Origin: Planococcus sp. ISL-110
GTDB taxonomy: Bacteria; Bacillota; Bacilli; Bacillales_A; Planococcaceae
Direction of reading: 5' to 3'
DNA: 64,000 nucleotides
NCBI RefSeq assembly: GCF_018613575.1
Contig: NZ_JAGGPX010000011.1
Coordinates: forward strand, 227,482 to 291,481
Of the stretch, positions 45,479 to 54,771 are shown piece by piece. The notes below the pieces were generated by a model, which worked only from the letters and a program-made list of their open reading frames with translations, did not search any database and was not told where the DNA came from. How positions within the stretch are numbered: position 1 is the stretch's first letter; each line of letters starts with the position of its first letter. Both the position numbers and the translations under genes were made by a program.

Positions 45479-47512
45479 TTAAGCTCCCACTGTTTTAGCA
45501 GGTTTTTTATCGCGTGCTATCCACTGGAATCCGAATAGAATGACAAACGAAATTGCACCGATTATATCAGACAACCCTTCTGGATAAATCAAAGCCAATC
45601 CAGTTGCGAAGGTAATGATGCGCTCGAACCAGTTCAGCTTCCGGTACCAATAACCGATCAGCCCTGCTCCGATGGCTATCATCCCTGTTAGAGCTGTAAT
45701 CAATACCCAGATCAGCTCAGGCCAGGTTGTATCGATCATCAGGAGCGATGGAGACAAAACGAACATATAAGGAATGATGAACGCTGCTGCCGCCAATTTG
45801 GCTGCAGTGAAACCGGTGCGTATCGGTTCCCCGCCTGAGATACCTGATGCTGCAAAGGCTGCAAGCGCAACAGGTGGTGTAATATCTGCAATAATCCCAA
45901 AGTAGAAAACAAATAAGTGGGCAGATAAAGCGACCACTAGCGGTACCGCTGCTCCAACCGGCTCATCCAGCATCAACAGCGTGATAATGGCTGGTGCCGC
46001 TATCGTAGATGTGATGACGTAGTTGGCAGTTGTCGGAGAGCCCATACCCAGGACAATCGCTGCGAGCATTGTGAAGAACAAGGTTAACAGGACATTTCCT
46101 CCTGAAGCTGAAACCAGTCCATTTGCTAAACTCAAACCGAGTCCCGTCTTTACGACCACTCCGACAATAATACCAGCAGCCGCTGTTGCTGCTGCAACGG
46201 CCAAAGCCGTTCGTGCACCATCAACCAATGCCATAATCATGTCTTTGAAATTCAATCGTGTCTCTTTATTAAAGGCACTGACAAAAATCGTCAGCAGAAT
46301 TCCGTAAAGTGCCGCCTGCATAGTCGGAACACCGATTAACAGGAAGAAGATGATTGCAACAATCGGCAATAGGAGATAAATCTTTTTCAATACTTCCTTG
46401 CGGTCCGGCATCTCTTCCGGAGACAGACCCTTCAGACCGATCCGTTTTGCTTCAAAATGGGTCATGATCCAAACACCTGTGAAATACAAAAGAGCCGGTA
46501 TTGTGGCTGCTTTGGCAATTTCCCAATAGGTTACTCCCCCGATAAATTCCACCATTAGGAAAGCTGCGGCACCCATGATCGGTGGCATCAATTGTCCACC
46601 TGTCGAGGCCGCTGCCTCTACCCCACCGGCAAATTCTTTCTTATAACCCAGTTTTTTCATCATCGGAATCGTATAGGAACCCGATGTTACAACGTTGGCA
46701 ACAGAACTCCCCGAAATGGTCCCTTGCAGGGCACTGGAGAAAATCGCCACTTTTGCCGGTCCACCTGTCAAATTCCCTGCCAGTGATACGGCCAAGTCAT
46801 TGAAATATTGCCCGACTCCTGTTTTCACGAGGAACGAACCAAATAACAGGAAGGTAAAAATGAAGGTGGCCGATACGCCGATTGGAGTTCCCAATATCCC
46901 ATCGGTAGTATAGAACATCAGCTGGACAAGTGCATCGAGATCTTGCCCTCTGTGGCGTAAAAATCCAGGGAAATAAGGCCCGAAAAAGGCATATGCCAAG
47001 AATAAACTAGCAATGACCGTAATCGGCATGCCGACTGCCCGACGTGTCGCTTCAAGCGTCAGCAGAATCGCTAAAACCCCGACGACCAAGTCCAATTCGG
47101 TAACCCGTCCGAGACGGAATACCAGGTCATCGTACATGATCGGCCAATAGGAAGCTACGCCAACTGATAGCAACGCCAGTATGTAATCGTACCAAGCAAC
47201 TTTATGGCGGGCCCCTTTACGTTTTCTGGCAGGAAATAACAGGAAAATTAAAGAAAGGGCGAATCCTAAGTGAATCGACCGCTGAATATAGGCGGTATAC
47301 TGTCCGAAAATCGCAGTATAGAGTTGGAATAAAGAAAATGCCAATAAACCGAAAAAGACCACATGCTTGATCATTCCACTTAAATCCCGCGTGTTGGATT
47401 CAGGATCATATTTCTGTAAAATTTCCTTTTGTTTTTCTTCTGAGATGTAAGATTCATCCTCTGGTGGAAGATGTTGCTGTTCGCGTTCTTCTGGAGGCAA
47501 CTTATCGCTCAT
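45479..47512 (-). CDS. TRAP transporter permease, fused 4TM/12TM subunit
   Basis: 677 residues. An acidic cytosolic N-terminus (about 55 residues) is followed by the small-subunit part and then the large DctM-like part with GGQLMPPIMGAAAFLMVEF and GMGSPTTANYVITS, typical of TAXI-TRAP fused permeases. It uses an ion gradient to import the ligand delivered by the TAXI protein encoded upstream. ATG 47512 follows AAGGAGTGAG; the gene overlaps the DUF1850 gene by 11 bp. Substrate class is unknown; many TAXI systems are assigned to glutamate or other carboxylates only tentatively. Confidence 0.9.
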   Translation of the reverse strand: MSDKLPPEEREQQHLPPEDESYISEEKQKEILQKYDPESNTRDLSGMIKHVVFFGLLAFSLFQLYTAIFGQYTAYIQRSIHLGFALSLIFLLFPARKRKGARHKVAWYDYILALLSVGVASYWPIMYDDLVFRLGRVTELDLVVGVLAILLTLEATRRAVGMPITVIASLFLAYAFFGPYFPGFLRHRGQDLDALVQLMFYTTDGILGTPIGVSATFIFTFLLFGSFLVKTGVGQYFNDLAVSLAGNLTGGPAKVAIFSSALQGTISGSSVANVVTSGSYTIPMMKKLGYKKEFAGGVEAAASTGGQLMPPIMGAAAFLMVEFIGGVTYWEIAKAATIPALLYFTGVWIMTHFEAKRIGLKGLSPEEMPDRKEVLKKIYLLLPIVAIIFFLLIGVPTMQAALYGILLTIFVSAFNKETRLNFKDMIMALVDGARTALAVAAATAAAGIIVGVVVKTGLGLSLANGLVSASGGNVLLTLFFTMLAAIVLGMGSPTTANYVITSTIAAPAIITLLMLDEPVGAAVPLVVALSAHLFVFYFGIIADITPPVALAAFAASGISGGEPIRTGFTAAKLAAAAFIIPYMFVLSPSLLMIDTTWPELIWVLITALTGMIAIGAGLIGYWYRKLNWFERIITFATGLALIYPEGLSDIIGAISFVILFGFQWIARDKKPAKTVGA

Positions 47513-48026
47513 CAATTCTCACTCCTTCTCTTAGTTGAAATAGGGATAAGCGCTCTACACGAAAAGTATACGACTTACCTCTTTCAAGCGTTTTTTTCAA
47601 ATCCATCTCGTGCCCTTTGGTGACAAAAGATAATCCCGCATCAACATCACCCACAAACAGCCGGAACTCCGGAATTTCCCTTGTCATATTCTTAATGAAG
47701 TATTTCCCGTCCTTTTCGACAAAGGTCTCTCCTTCTCCTGCATTTGAAGGCATGCCGATATTAAAATCTTCGTATTCAAGCTCTGTCATCATCAAAATAT
47801 CATCATCGATTACTTTATAACTCTCGATAACTTCTGACAGGTGGATTGAATGCGTGTATCTTAGTTGAAAAAACGGACTTTCCACCGGCACATAAGCTGC
47901 TGTTTCTTCAGTCTCATTATCGATAAATACATAATATTTATGGAAAGGGAAGAATGTGATTAAGGAGCCGATTAAGCTGAGGGCAATCAATAATGGAAGA
48001 ATTATTCGTATCCGGAGTATCCGCAT
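47502..48026 (-). CDS. DUF1850 protein of the TRAP operon
   Basis: 174 residues. One N-terminal TM/signal segment (RIILPLLIALSLIGSLITFF) and an exported beta domain with FQLRYTHSIHLSEVIESY, the DUF1850 hallmark. DUF1850 genes commonly lie between TAXI and permease genes; an accessory role in transport is inferred. It overlaps the permease gene, so the two are coupled. GAAGGAG precedes the ATG. Confidence 0.85.
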   Translation of the reverse strand: MRILRIRIILPLLIALSLIGSLITFFPFHKYYVFIDNETEETAAYVPVESPFFQLRYTHSIHLSEVIESYKVIDDDILMMTELEYEDFNIGMPSNAGEGETFVEKDGKYFIKNMTREIPEFRLFVGDVDAGLSFVTKGHEMDLKKTLERGKSYTFRVERLSLFQLREGVRIDER

Positions 48027-48056
48027 AGTTTATTCTCCTTCATCTTTAAAAACAAA

Positions 48057-48092
48057 TAACTGACGGCACAGCTTGCGCTTTACCGTCAGTTA
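48057..48092 (-). terminator. Hairpin between TAXI and DUF1850 genes
   Basis: TAACTGACGG/CCGTCAGTTA stem with an inner AAGC/GCTT, followed on the minus strand by TTTGTTTTT. As an intra-operon terminator or 3' stabiliser it would give more binding protein than permease, a common need in such systems. Confidence 0.7.
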
Positions 48093-48105
48093 ATCGCTCA
48101 TTCAA

Positions 48106-49086
48106 TTAATTTACTTCGTCGAAATATTTCTGTGCTCCCGGGTGGATATCGATCCCGATTCCGTCAAGAGCTGTTTCAGATTTGATAAAATCAGCTTTTG
48201 CATGCTGGATTTGATCTGTATTTTCATAGATCGCTTTCGTGATGTCATAGACAAGGTCTTCTGAAAGATCGTTCTGAACCACCAGCATAGCCAAAACAGA
48301 GACAGTCGGAACTTCCTCAGTCAACCCGTAGATGCCGGAAGGTACAACGTCATTCGCATAATATGGATATTTTTCAATCAGTTCGTCTGCCTTGTCCTGT
48401 TCTACAGGTACAATGACAACGTCTGAAGTAGCTCCAAGGCTTTCAACTGCGCCCGTTGGAGTTCCTGCAGTAATGAATGCCGCATCAACTTGACCTGACT
48501 GTAAGCTTTCCTGAGACTCACCAAAGTCAAGGTTCTGAGCATCAATATCTTCCATTGTCATGCCATGGATTTCCAATAACTGTTCAGCGTTAATATAAGT
48601 CCCAGATCCAGGAGCGCCAACAGAGATGCTTTTTCCTGCCAAGTCATCAAATGAAGCAATTCCTGAATTTGCAGTAGTAACCAATTGAATCGTTTCCGGA
48701 TAAAGTGCACCGATGGCCGAAACCGTATCAATCACTTCGCCTTCGAACATGTTTGATCCTTCAGCAGCATAGAATGCTGTATCCGTCTGGACAAATGCGA
48801 TTTGCGCCGCTCCATCAGCAAGTGCCGTCATGTTCGCAGCAGAAGCCTGTGAAACTTCGGCAGTCGTGTCCAAGCCTGTTTCATTTTCGACGATTGTCGC
48901 CATTGCGCCGCCAAGTGGATAATAAGTTCCTGTCGTGCCGCCCGTCAAGATGCTAAGGAATTCAGGATCCGCTGCCCCGCCGCCTTCGCCTTCCGGTTCT
49001 GTAGCTGCGTCATCTCCGCAACCTGCCAAAAATACAGATCCTGCAAGAGTTACTGCAGCAAATAAACCAAATTTCTTTTTCAACAT
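48106..49086 (-). CDS. TAXI-family TRAP solute-binding lipoprotein
   Basis: 326 residues. Signal peptide with lipobox FLAGC; a Gly/Glu-rich linker; then the TAXI domain with ILTGGTTGTYYPLGGAMA and SQASAANMTALADG. It captures the solute outside the membrane and hands it to the fused permease. GGGAGGTC precedes the ATG. First gene of the three-gene operon. Confidence 0.93.
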   Translation of the reverse strand: MLKKKFGLFAAVTLAGSVFLAGCGDDAATEPEGEGGGAADPEFLSILTGGTTGTYYPLGGAMATIVENETGLDTTAEVSQASAANMTALADGAAQIAFVQTDTAFYAAEGSNMFEGEVIDTVSAIGALYPETIQLVTTANSGIASFDDLAGKSISVGAPGSGTYINAEQLLEIHGMTMEDIDAQNLDFGESQESLQSGQVDAAFITAGTPTGAVESLGATSDVVIVPVEQDKADELIEKYPYYANDVVPSGIYGLTEEVPTVSVLAMLVVQNDLSEDLVYDITKAIYENTDQIQHAKADFIKSETALDGIGIDIHPGAQKYFDEVN

Positions 49087-49131
49087 AAAGTGACCTCCCT
49101 TTTCTAAAATAGTTTTCTATGTTTCAATTTT

Positions 49132-49161
49132 ATAATACCATGGCTTTCTTACTAGTTTCAA
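49132..49161 (-). promoter_or_regulatory. Promoter of the TAXI-TRAP operon
   Basis: On the minus strand TTGAAA (49156-49161), 18 bases, TATTAT (49132-49137). A small palindrome TTTCAATGAAA (49156-49166) overlaps the -35 box and may be an operator. Confidence 0.5.
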
Positions 49162-49210
49162 TGAAATTTTAGAAATACAACCGCTTACAGCGGGAACATT
49201 TAGAAAACTC

Positions 49211-49795
49211 TTATGTTTCAGCGCCTTCTACATGCGTTTCAGGAGTTGTATCTTCTGGAGCCAAATCTTCGAAGGTTCTGCCCTGCTCTTCCAGGTCACG
49301 GGTTCGATGGGCGATCCGTGCTGACGCACACGCAGCCACACTTGCTACCAAATCGTCCAGGAAAGTATGAACCTGGCCACCATATTTCGTATCGAGCTTG
49401 TGGATAATTCCCGTTTTGTTTTTGTCCAGATGTCCGAATGTCGTTACGGCAATACTGCCATAAGTCAATACTGCGCCCAGGCCAATCATTTCATCGACGC
49501 CAAAGAGTCCTTCATCCGAACCGACTATCTGTTGAAGTGGGCGTGACAGTTTTCCCTGTTCTGCCAGTTCATCCAATTCAATCCCTACCAGCAAGGCATG
49601 CTGCATTTCACGTTTACGCAATACACTTTCAACTGATTCCATACAATGCTCAATTTTAAGGCCTTCATTAAAAGGCAGTTGCATATCCAAAACTATTTTG
49701 GCTATGTCTACGTTCGTAACTCCCCGTCGCTCCAATGCTTCATGTGTTGCTTTTGTCACGTCGTCTGAGTGAACCCTGAACCTTCTGCCATCCAT
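49211..49795 (-). CDS. Phosphatidylglycerophosphatase A-like protein (YutG type)
   Basis: 194 residues, soluble-looking. VGSDEGLFGVDEMIGLGAVL and GQVHTFLDDLVASVAACASAR follow the PgpA/YutG family pattern of Asp/Glu-rich segments. In E. coli PgpA dephosphorylates phosphatidylglycerol phosphate; the Firmicute branch lacks the TM segments of PgpA, so activity is inferred. ATG 49795 follows AAAGGGG. Divergent from the esterase gene. Confidence 0.72.
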   Translation of the reverse strand: MDGRRFRVHSDDVTKATHEALERRGVTNVDIAKIVLDMQLPFNEGLKIEHCMESVESVLRKREMQHALLVGIELDELAEQGKLSRPLQQIVGSDEGLFGVDEMIGLGAVLTYGSIAVTTFGHLDKNKTGIIHKLDTKYGGQVHTFLDDLVASVAACASARIAHRTRDLEEQGRTFEDLAPEDTTPETHVEGAET

Positions 49796-49899
49796 GTCCA
49801 AAACCCCTTTCGCCTTAGTTAGTTGGTGTTCTTTCCCATTATACCTTGGACATTCAATATGGTACAATTTTCTTACAGAACCCTAAAGGAGGCATAACA

Positions 49900-50622
49900 A
49901 TGACGACTGGAAAGGTAGAAGATTTATCCATCTACAGCAAGGAACTCCAAGAAGACATGCAATTGCTCGTCTATCTTCCTTCCAATTTCTCACCTTTATA
50001 TAAATACACGCTGGTCATCGCTTCTGACGGCAAAGATTATTTTCAGTTAGGGCGGATTCCACGCGTTGTAGACGAATTATTGGGAAATCAGGAAATCGAA
50101 AACATCATCGTTGTCGGCGTACCCTATAAGAGTGTCGCAGATCGAAATAAAAAATATGAACCTACCGGTGAACAGCACGGCGCCTATCTGCGTTTCCTCG
50201 CGCATGAACTGGTGCCATTCCTCGACGAAAAATACCCGACCTATCAGGTAGGCATGGGACGTGCGTTAATCGGCGATTCACTGGCGGCGACCGTATCTTT
50301 GATGGCTGCTTTAAAATACCCGAATATTTTTGGCCGCGTCATTCTTCAATCTCCAAAGGTCGGGGAAGAAATGCTGACAGCAGTGGAAGCATTTAGTTCG
50401 GCCAATTCCTTTACGGTTTACCATGTTATCGGAAAAGAGGAAACCGCTGTCAAACTGGGCAATGGCAAAACCGCGGATTTCATCGAACCAAATCGAAAAT
50501 TAAATAATTTAATGAAAAATAAAGGGTTTTCGATCTTTTATGAAGAATTTGAAGGAGACCATACTTGGAAGCATTGGCAGCCTGATTTAAGGCGTGCACT
50601 TATTCAGAACTTCGGCATGTAG
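49900..50622 (+). CDS. yjcH: Alpha/beta-hydrolase esterase (YjcH type)
   Basis: 240 residues of the esterase-D-like family. The nucleophile is in GDSLAA (G-x-S-x), and the histidine in GDHTWKHW near the C-terminus. It begins MTTGKVEDLSIYSKELQED with a cytosolic layout. The order esterase, 2H ligase-like protein, GNAT matches yjcH-yjcG-yjcF of B. subtilis. AAAGGAGGC precedes ATG 49900. Substrate unknown. Confidence 0.8.
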   Translation: MTTGKVEDLSIYSKELQEDMQLLVYLPSNFSPLYKYTLVIASDGKDYFQLGRIPRVVDELLGNQEIENIIVVGVPYKSVADRNKKYEPTGEQHGAYLRFLAHELVPFLDEKYPTYQVGMGRALIGDSLAATVSLMAALKYPNIFGRVILQSPKVGEEMLTAVEAFSSANSFTVYHVIGKEETAVKLGNGKTADFIEPNRKLNNLMKNKGFSIFYEEFEGDHTWKHWQPDLRRALIQNFGM

Positions 50623-50694
50623 AGCTTGCGGTATTCCAAGACAAAGTCGGCACCATCGACATGAATGGTTATCACAGACAAGGAGGTTGTTAGG

Positions 50695-51213
50695 ATGAAA
50701 TATGGAGTTGCAGCTTTTCCTTCAAAAAAATTGCAGGATCTTGCTAATTCGTATCGAAAACGTTATGATCCGCATTATGAGCAGATTACCCCTCACATGA
50801 CGTTAAAAGGGCCATTTGTGGCGGATGCATCAACGATTAAAGACATCGCAGCAGAAATGCTGAACATCGCAAAGCGACAAAAACCGTTTAAATTACACGC
50901 TACGCGTGTCAGCACATTTTCACCGGTTACCAATACCTTATATTTTAAGGTAGAGCAGAATGCTGAAATTGCGGCGCTACACGAAGATCTGCATTCTGAT
51001 TTCTTCGGAGGCATGCCAAAGCATTCTTTCATGCCTCATATCACAATTGGACAAGAATTATCCGATACAGAACATGCCGATGTCTATGCTCAATTGAAGA
51101 TGGCCGGCATCGACCACGAAGAAGTTATTGACCGCATTCACCTCCTCTATCAATTGGATGATGGTTCATGGACGGTATACGAGACATTCCGATTAACTGG
51201 AGATGATCAATAA
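50695..51213 (+). CDS. yjcG: 2'-5' RNA ligase-superfamily protein (YjcG)
   Basis: 172 residues. Two HxT/S-type motifs, HMTL and HITI, about 70 residues apart, define the 2H phosphodiesterase fold. It begins MKYGVAAFPSKKLQDLANSY, as in YjcG. The nucleic-acid target is unknown. AAGGAGGTTG precedes ATG 50695. The GNAT gene follows immediately (TAAATG). Confidence 0.85.
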   Translation: MKYGVAAFPSKKLQDLANSYRKRYDPHYEQITPHMTLKGPFVADASTIKDIAAEMLNIAKRQKPFKLHATRVSTFSPVTNTLYFKVEQNAEIAALHEDLHSDFFGGMPKHSFMPHITIGQELSDTEHADVYAQLKMAGIDHEEVIDRIHLLYQLDDGSWTVYETFRLTGDDQ

Positions 51214-51645
51214 ATGCTGAAAGTAAAAATAGCTCAAAACCAACTGGAAAAAGAACAGGCTTTTGATATCCGCAGAAAAGTTTTCGTGGAGGAACAGCAC
51301 GTTCCGCTTCACATTGAAATGGATGAATACGATGACAGTGCAATTCATTTTGTCGGTTACCAGCTTGAACAGCCCATTGCTGCAGGACGCATCCGGGAAG
51401 TGGAAACGGGCCTCGGCAAAGTTGAACGGGTCTGTGTGCTTTCCGAGTACCGCGGACAACAGATCGGCGTTTTGATAATGAACGAGTTAGAAGAGTATGC
51501 GCGGACAAACGGCCTTTTCAGGCTCAAGTTGAATGCCCAGACCCATGCTCTCGCTTTTTATGAAAAACTCGGCTATGATATCACATCCGATGAATTCTTA
51601 GATGCCGGCATTCCCCACAAGTCGATGGAAAAAGTTGTTACCTGA
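51214..51645 (+). CDS. yjcF: GNAT N-acetyltransferase (YjcF)
   Basis: 143 residues with the acetyl-CoA loop EYRGQQIGVLIMNELE and the C-terminal ALAFYEKLGYD motif. FDIRRKVFVEEQHVP at the N-terminus is typical of the YjcF/ElaA-like group. Acceptor unknown. GGAGATG upstream; its start codon abuts the yjcG stop. Confidence 0.85.
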   Translation: MLKVKIAQNQLEKEQAFDIRRKVFVEEQHVPLHIEMDEYDDSAIHFVGYQLEQPIAAGRIREVETGLGKVERVCVLSEYRGQQIGVLIMNELEEYARTNGLFRLKLNAQTHALAFYEKLGYDITSDEFLDAGIPHKSMEKVVT

Positions 51646-51660
51646 TACTTTAAAGGGCAA

Positions 51661-51703
51661 AAAAAAAAGCAGATCGGCCGAGTTACCGGCCGATCTGCTT
51701 TTT
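51661..51703. terminator. Bidirectional terminator between yjcF and fabI
   Basis: AAAAGCAGATCGGCC/GGCCGATCTGCTTTT perfect 15-bp stem, T-rich on both strands. Confidence 0.93.
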
Positions 51704-51710
51704 GTATTTC

Positions 51711-52481
51711 CTATAGAATGTGGAATCCGCTGTCTACATGGATGGTCTCCCCTGTAATTCCGCGTGACATATCGCTGAATAGGAAAGCAGCAGTATCGCC
51801 CACTTCTTCAGGTGTCGTATTGCGGCGCAACGGTGCTTTTTCTTCGATTTCACGGAGGATTGAATTAAAGTCACTGACGCCTTTTGAAGACAGCGTGCGA
51901 ATCGGACCCGAAGAAATCGCGTTGACGCGAATGCCATGTCTTCCAAGGTCCGCAGCCAGATAACGAACAGACATTTCGAGAGAGGCTTTCGCAACACCCA
52001 TCACATTATAATTTGGCATGACGCGTTCGCCGCCAATATAAGTCAATGCCACAATGCTTCCGCCTTCAGCCATTAATGGCTTGGCGTTTTTCGCGATGCT
52101 CGTCAATGAATAGGCACTGATATTGTGCGCCAATAGGAATCCATCTCTTGATGTATCCGAAAAATTGCCCGACAATTCCTCGCCTTTTGCAAACGCGATG
52201 CAATGTGCCAATCCGTGGATGGTTCCCACCTGCTCTTTAATGGCAGTGAAACATTGGGCTACGGCTTCGTCGTTTGTTACATCACATGGCAGGATTAGTT
52301 CATGATTGCCGTCGAGCGTTGCCACCAAATCACGGACCGATTTTTCAAAGCGTTCTCCTGCATACGTGAAAATCAGATTTGCTCCCGATTGGTCCAAAGA
52401 ACGTGCGATTCCCCAAGCAATGCTCCGCTTGTTGGCTACTCCCATAATGACAAAAGTCTTTCCTTTTAATGATATTGACAT
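51711..52481 (-). CDS. fabI: Enoyl-ACP reductase FabI
   Basis: 256 residues. GVANKRSIAWGIA is the FabI-type NADH site, YNVMGVAKASLE the Tyr-x6-Lys catalytic pair. It reduces enoyl-ACP in the last step of each fatty-acid elongation cycle and is the triclosan target. ATG 52481 is preferred, with AGGAGG 7 bases upstream. A FapR box is just upstream, so it belongs to the malonyl-CoA-controlled regulon. Confidence 0.95.
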   Translation of the reverse strand: MSISLKGKTFVIMGVANKRSIAWGIARSLDQSGANLIFTYAGERFEKSVRDLVATLDGNHELILPCDVTNDEAVAQCFTAIKEQVGTIHGLAHCIAFAKGEELSGNFSDTSRDGFLLAHNISAYSLTSIAKNAKPLMAEGGSIVALTYIGGERVMPNYNVMGVAKASLEMSVRYLAADLGRHGIRVNAISSGPIRTLSSKGVSDFNSILREIEEKAPLRRNTTPEEVGDTAAFLFSDMSRGITGETIHVDSGFHIL

Positions 52482-52504
52482 GTCCATTCCTCCTGCGTCT
52501 GTTA

Positions 52505-52521
52505 TTATTACCTGGTACTAA
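52505..52521. promoter_or_regulatory. FapR operator upstream of fabI
   Basis: TTATTACCTGGTACTAA matches the recalled FapR consensus TTAGTACCTRGTACTAA at 16 of 17 positions and is part of a longer palindrome. FapR represses fatty-acid genes and is released by malonyl-CoA. Confidence 0.88.
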
Positions 52522-52532
52522 TAATACCTCAT

Positions 52533-52562
52533 AAAAAAGAAAAGTGCAATTCGCACTTTTCT
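52533..52562 (-). terminator. Terminator of mgtE
   Basis: AGAAAAGTGC/GCACTTTTCT stem at the mgtE stop codon, followed by T residues on the minus strand. Confidence 0.88.
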
Positions 52563-53931
52563 AGAGCCGGCTTAAAAATGTAGTTGCTAAGCCTAAATAA
52601 ATTAAAATTGAAATGATGTCATTCAAAGTAGTAATAAAAGGCCCTGATGCTACGGCTGGATCGATTTTCATCCGGTGAATCAATAACGGAATAAATGATC
52701 CGGCCAATGTTGCCACAAAAATGGAACTCATAACCGCTGTTCCGACGAGCATGCCGATCAGCAATTCGCCTTTCCAGAAATAAACCAATGCGACAACAAC
52801 AACGCCGCAGACAACGCCCGTAATCAATCCAGTACCAGCTTCACGGAACAACAGCTTGGTCTTGCTCTGTTCTGCAATATCGCCTGTTGCAATTCCTCGG
52901 ACAGCTACAGCCAAAGCCTGCGTGCCGCTGTTTCCGGCCATTCCGGCAATAAGCGGGATAAAGACTGCCAGCAACGCCACCTGATCCAATGTCGCTTCAA
53001 ACATTCCCATCAAATTAGCAGTCAACATCCCAAGGAACGTCAGCAGAATCAACCATGGCAGCCTTTTTTTGGCGGCAGCGAGTGGTCCTTTGTCAAATGT
53101 ATCCATATCAGAGACAGCTGCCAGCTTGGAGTAATCGTCCGATGCCTCTTCTTCCAGCACGTCAATGATGTCATCGACTGTGATGATGCCGAGCAGATGA
53201 TTTTGAAAATCGACAACCGGCAAAGCCAGGAAATCGTAATCCTTTATCATCCGTGCCACTTCTTCCTGATCTTCGCTGACAGAAACGCTGACGACCCGTT
53301 CGTTCATGATTAAGCTGATGAGCGTATCTTCTTCAGCAAGGATCAAATCTCTTAAAGTCACAATTCCCGAAAGCTTCTTATCGTCATCAATCACAAACAC
53401 ATAATAGATGGTTTCAGCATTCGGTGCTGCATTCCGAAGGATGTTCATCGCGGAACGGACTGTGGAGTTTTTTGGTACGGCGACAAATTCTGTGGTCATG
53501 ATGGATCCTGCCGTATACTCTTCGTAATGCAGCAGGTCTTTGATTTGCTGCGCTGATTCCTTGTCCATAATCGTCAGATAACTGGCGACTTGTTCTTTAT
53601 TCAATTCGTTTAAGATATCCACCGCGTCATCCGTGTACATATAAGACAATAAATCTGAGGCGTAACGGGCATTCATCTCTTGGAATAGATCTTCGTATTC
53701 ATCATCATCCAATTCAATAGCTTCAAAAATATCCGCCATCTCTTGAGGAGAGAGATACTGATACAGCAATTGCCTATTCCCAGAATCCGCCTTTTCGTAA
53801 AAACTTGCCTGGTCGTATGGATGGTGCGATAAAAACTCATCGCGGAATTCTTTTACATCTCCGCGGATAAGCAATTCAGTGAACAATGCGTCATTCAATT
53901 CTTCATCACGTACTACTTTTTCTTCCATCAT
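52561..53931 (-). CDS. mgtE: Magnesium transporter MgtE
   Basis: 456 residues: an acidic N domain of about 130 residues, two CBS domains (TVRSAMNILRNAA and VVSVSVSEDQEEVARMI), a connecting helix, and five TM segments with GMAGNSGTQALAV and PLLIHRMKIDPA. It is a Mg2+-gated channel for Mg2+ uptake. AAGGAGG precedes the ATG. Only about 95 bases separate it from the divergent prpE, too few for the M-box riboswitch seen before mgtE in other Bacillales. Confidence 0.94.
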   Translation of the reverse strand: MMEEKVVRDEELNDALFTELLIRGDVKEFRDEFLSHHPYDQASFYEKADSGNRQLLYQYLSPQEMADIFEAIELDDDEYEDLFQEMNARYASDLLSYMYTDDAVDILNELNKEQVASYLTIMDKESAQQIKDLLHYEEYTAGSIMTTEFVAVPKNSTVRSAMNILRNAAPNAETIYYVFVIDDDKKLSGIVTLRDLILAEEDTLISLIMNERVVSVSVSEDQEEVARMIKDYDFLALPVVDFQNHLLGIITVDDIIDVLEEEASDDYSKLAAVSDMDTFDKGPLAAAKKRLPWLILLTFLGMLTANLMGMFEATLDQVALLAVFIPLIAGMAGNSGTQALAVAVRGIATGDIAEQSKTKLLFREAGTGLITGVVCGVVVVALVYFWKGELLIGMLVGTAVMSSIFVATLAGSFIPLLIHRMKIDPAVASGPFITTLNDIISILIYLGLATTFLSRL

Positions 53932-54033
53932 GTATACTCCCTCCTTTCGAAGATTCTCTGTGCTTGCTATAGTAGTCTATACGCTACACCATAGGTATGT
54001 ATAGTAAATTTTAAAAACAAAGAGGTGTGTACC

Positions 54034-54771
54034 ATGAAATACGACATTATCGGTGATATCCACGGCTGCTATCAGGAGCTGCTGCTGCTCATCGAACACC
54101 TGGGCTACGAAAAACAAGGCAATGTATTTATCCATCCCCAAGACCGAAAACTCGCTTTTGTCGGCGATGCCATGGACCGGGGACCCGAGTCGCTCAACGT
54201 CTTGAGATTGCTGTTTGCGCTACAGGACAAAGGCATCCTTTATTATTCCCCTGGAAATCATTGCAATAAACTTTTCCGCTTTTTTAAAGGTCATGATGTC
54301 CAGCTTGCCCATGGCCTCGAAATCACCGTAGCCGAATGGCAGCAGCTGACCGGACCGGAAAAGCAGCAATTCCGGAAACGCTATATTCACTTTTACGAAC
54401 AGCTTCCGCATTACCAGCAGCTTGAAAATGAACTCATTATCGCCCATGCCGGATTAAAAGCCGAAATGATCGGAAAACCGCTTAGTAAAGGCATTGCAAT
54501 TTTTGTGCTGTACGGTGATATTACTGGGAGGTTCCATGCTGATGGCCGCCCTGTCCGGCGCGACTGGGCTAAATCCTATAGAGGAAAAAAATGGGTCGTG
54601 TACGGCCATACGCCGACTGAGGAACCTTATTTTATCAACAACACGGTTAATATCGATACTGGCTGCGTGTTCGGTGGCTCATTGACCGCTTTCCGCTTTC
54701 CTGAAAAAGAAATTGTTTCTGTACCTTCCCAACAACCCTATCAACCTGAACGCTTTCACCTGTTTCTTTAA
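54034..54771 (+). CDS. prpE: Bis(5'-nucleosyl)-tetraphosphatase / protein phosphatase PrpE
   Basis: 245 residues of the calcineurin-like phosphoesterase family. Motifs GDIHGCYQE, GDAMDRGPES and GNHCNK are complete; the Cys in the third motif is normal for PrpE. It hydrolyses Ap4A-type dinucleotides and can act as a phosphatase. AAAGAGGTG precedes ATG 54034; GTG 54025 is a less likely start. It overlaps the end of the convergent yjbO gene by 4 bp. Confidence 0.92.
   Translation: MKYDIIGDIHGCYQELLLLIEHLGYEKQGNVFIHPQDRKLAFVGDAMDRGPESLNVLRLLFALQDKGILYYSPGNHCNKLFRFFKGHDVQLAHGLEITVAEWQQLTGPEKQQFRKRYIHFYEQLPHYQQLENELIIAHAGLKAEMIGKPLSKGIAIFVLYGDITGRFHADGRPVRRDWAKSYRGKKWVVYGHTPTEEPYFINNTVNIDTGCVFGGSLTAFRFPEKEIVSVPSQQPYQPERFHLFL

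Noticed and set aside
53932-54033. M-box riboswitch in front of mgtE
   Set aside because: The gap to prpE is only about 100 bases, too short for an M-box, and no M-box landmarks are seen.
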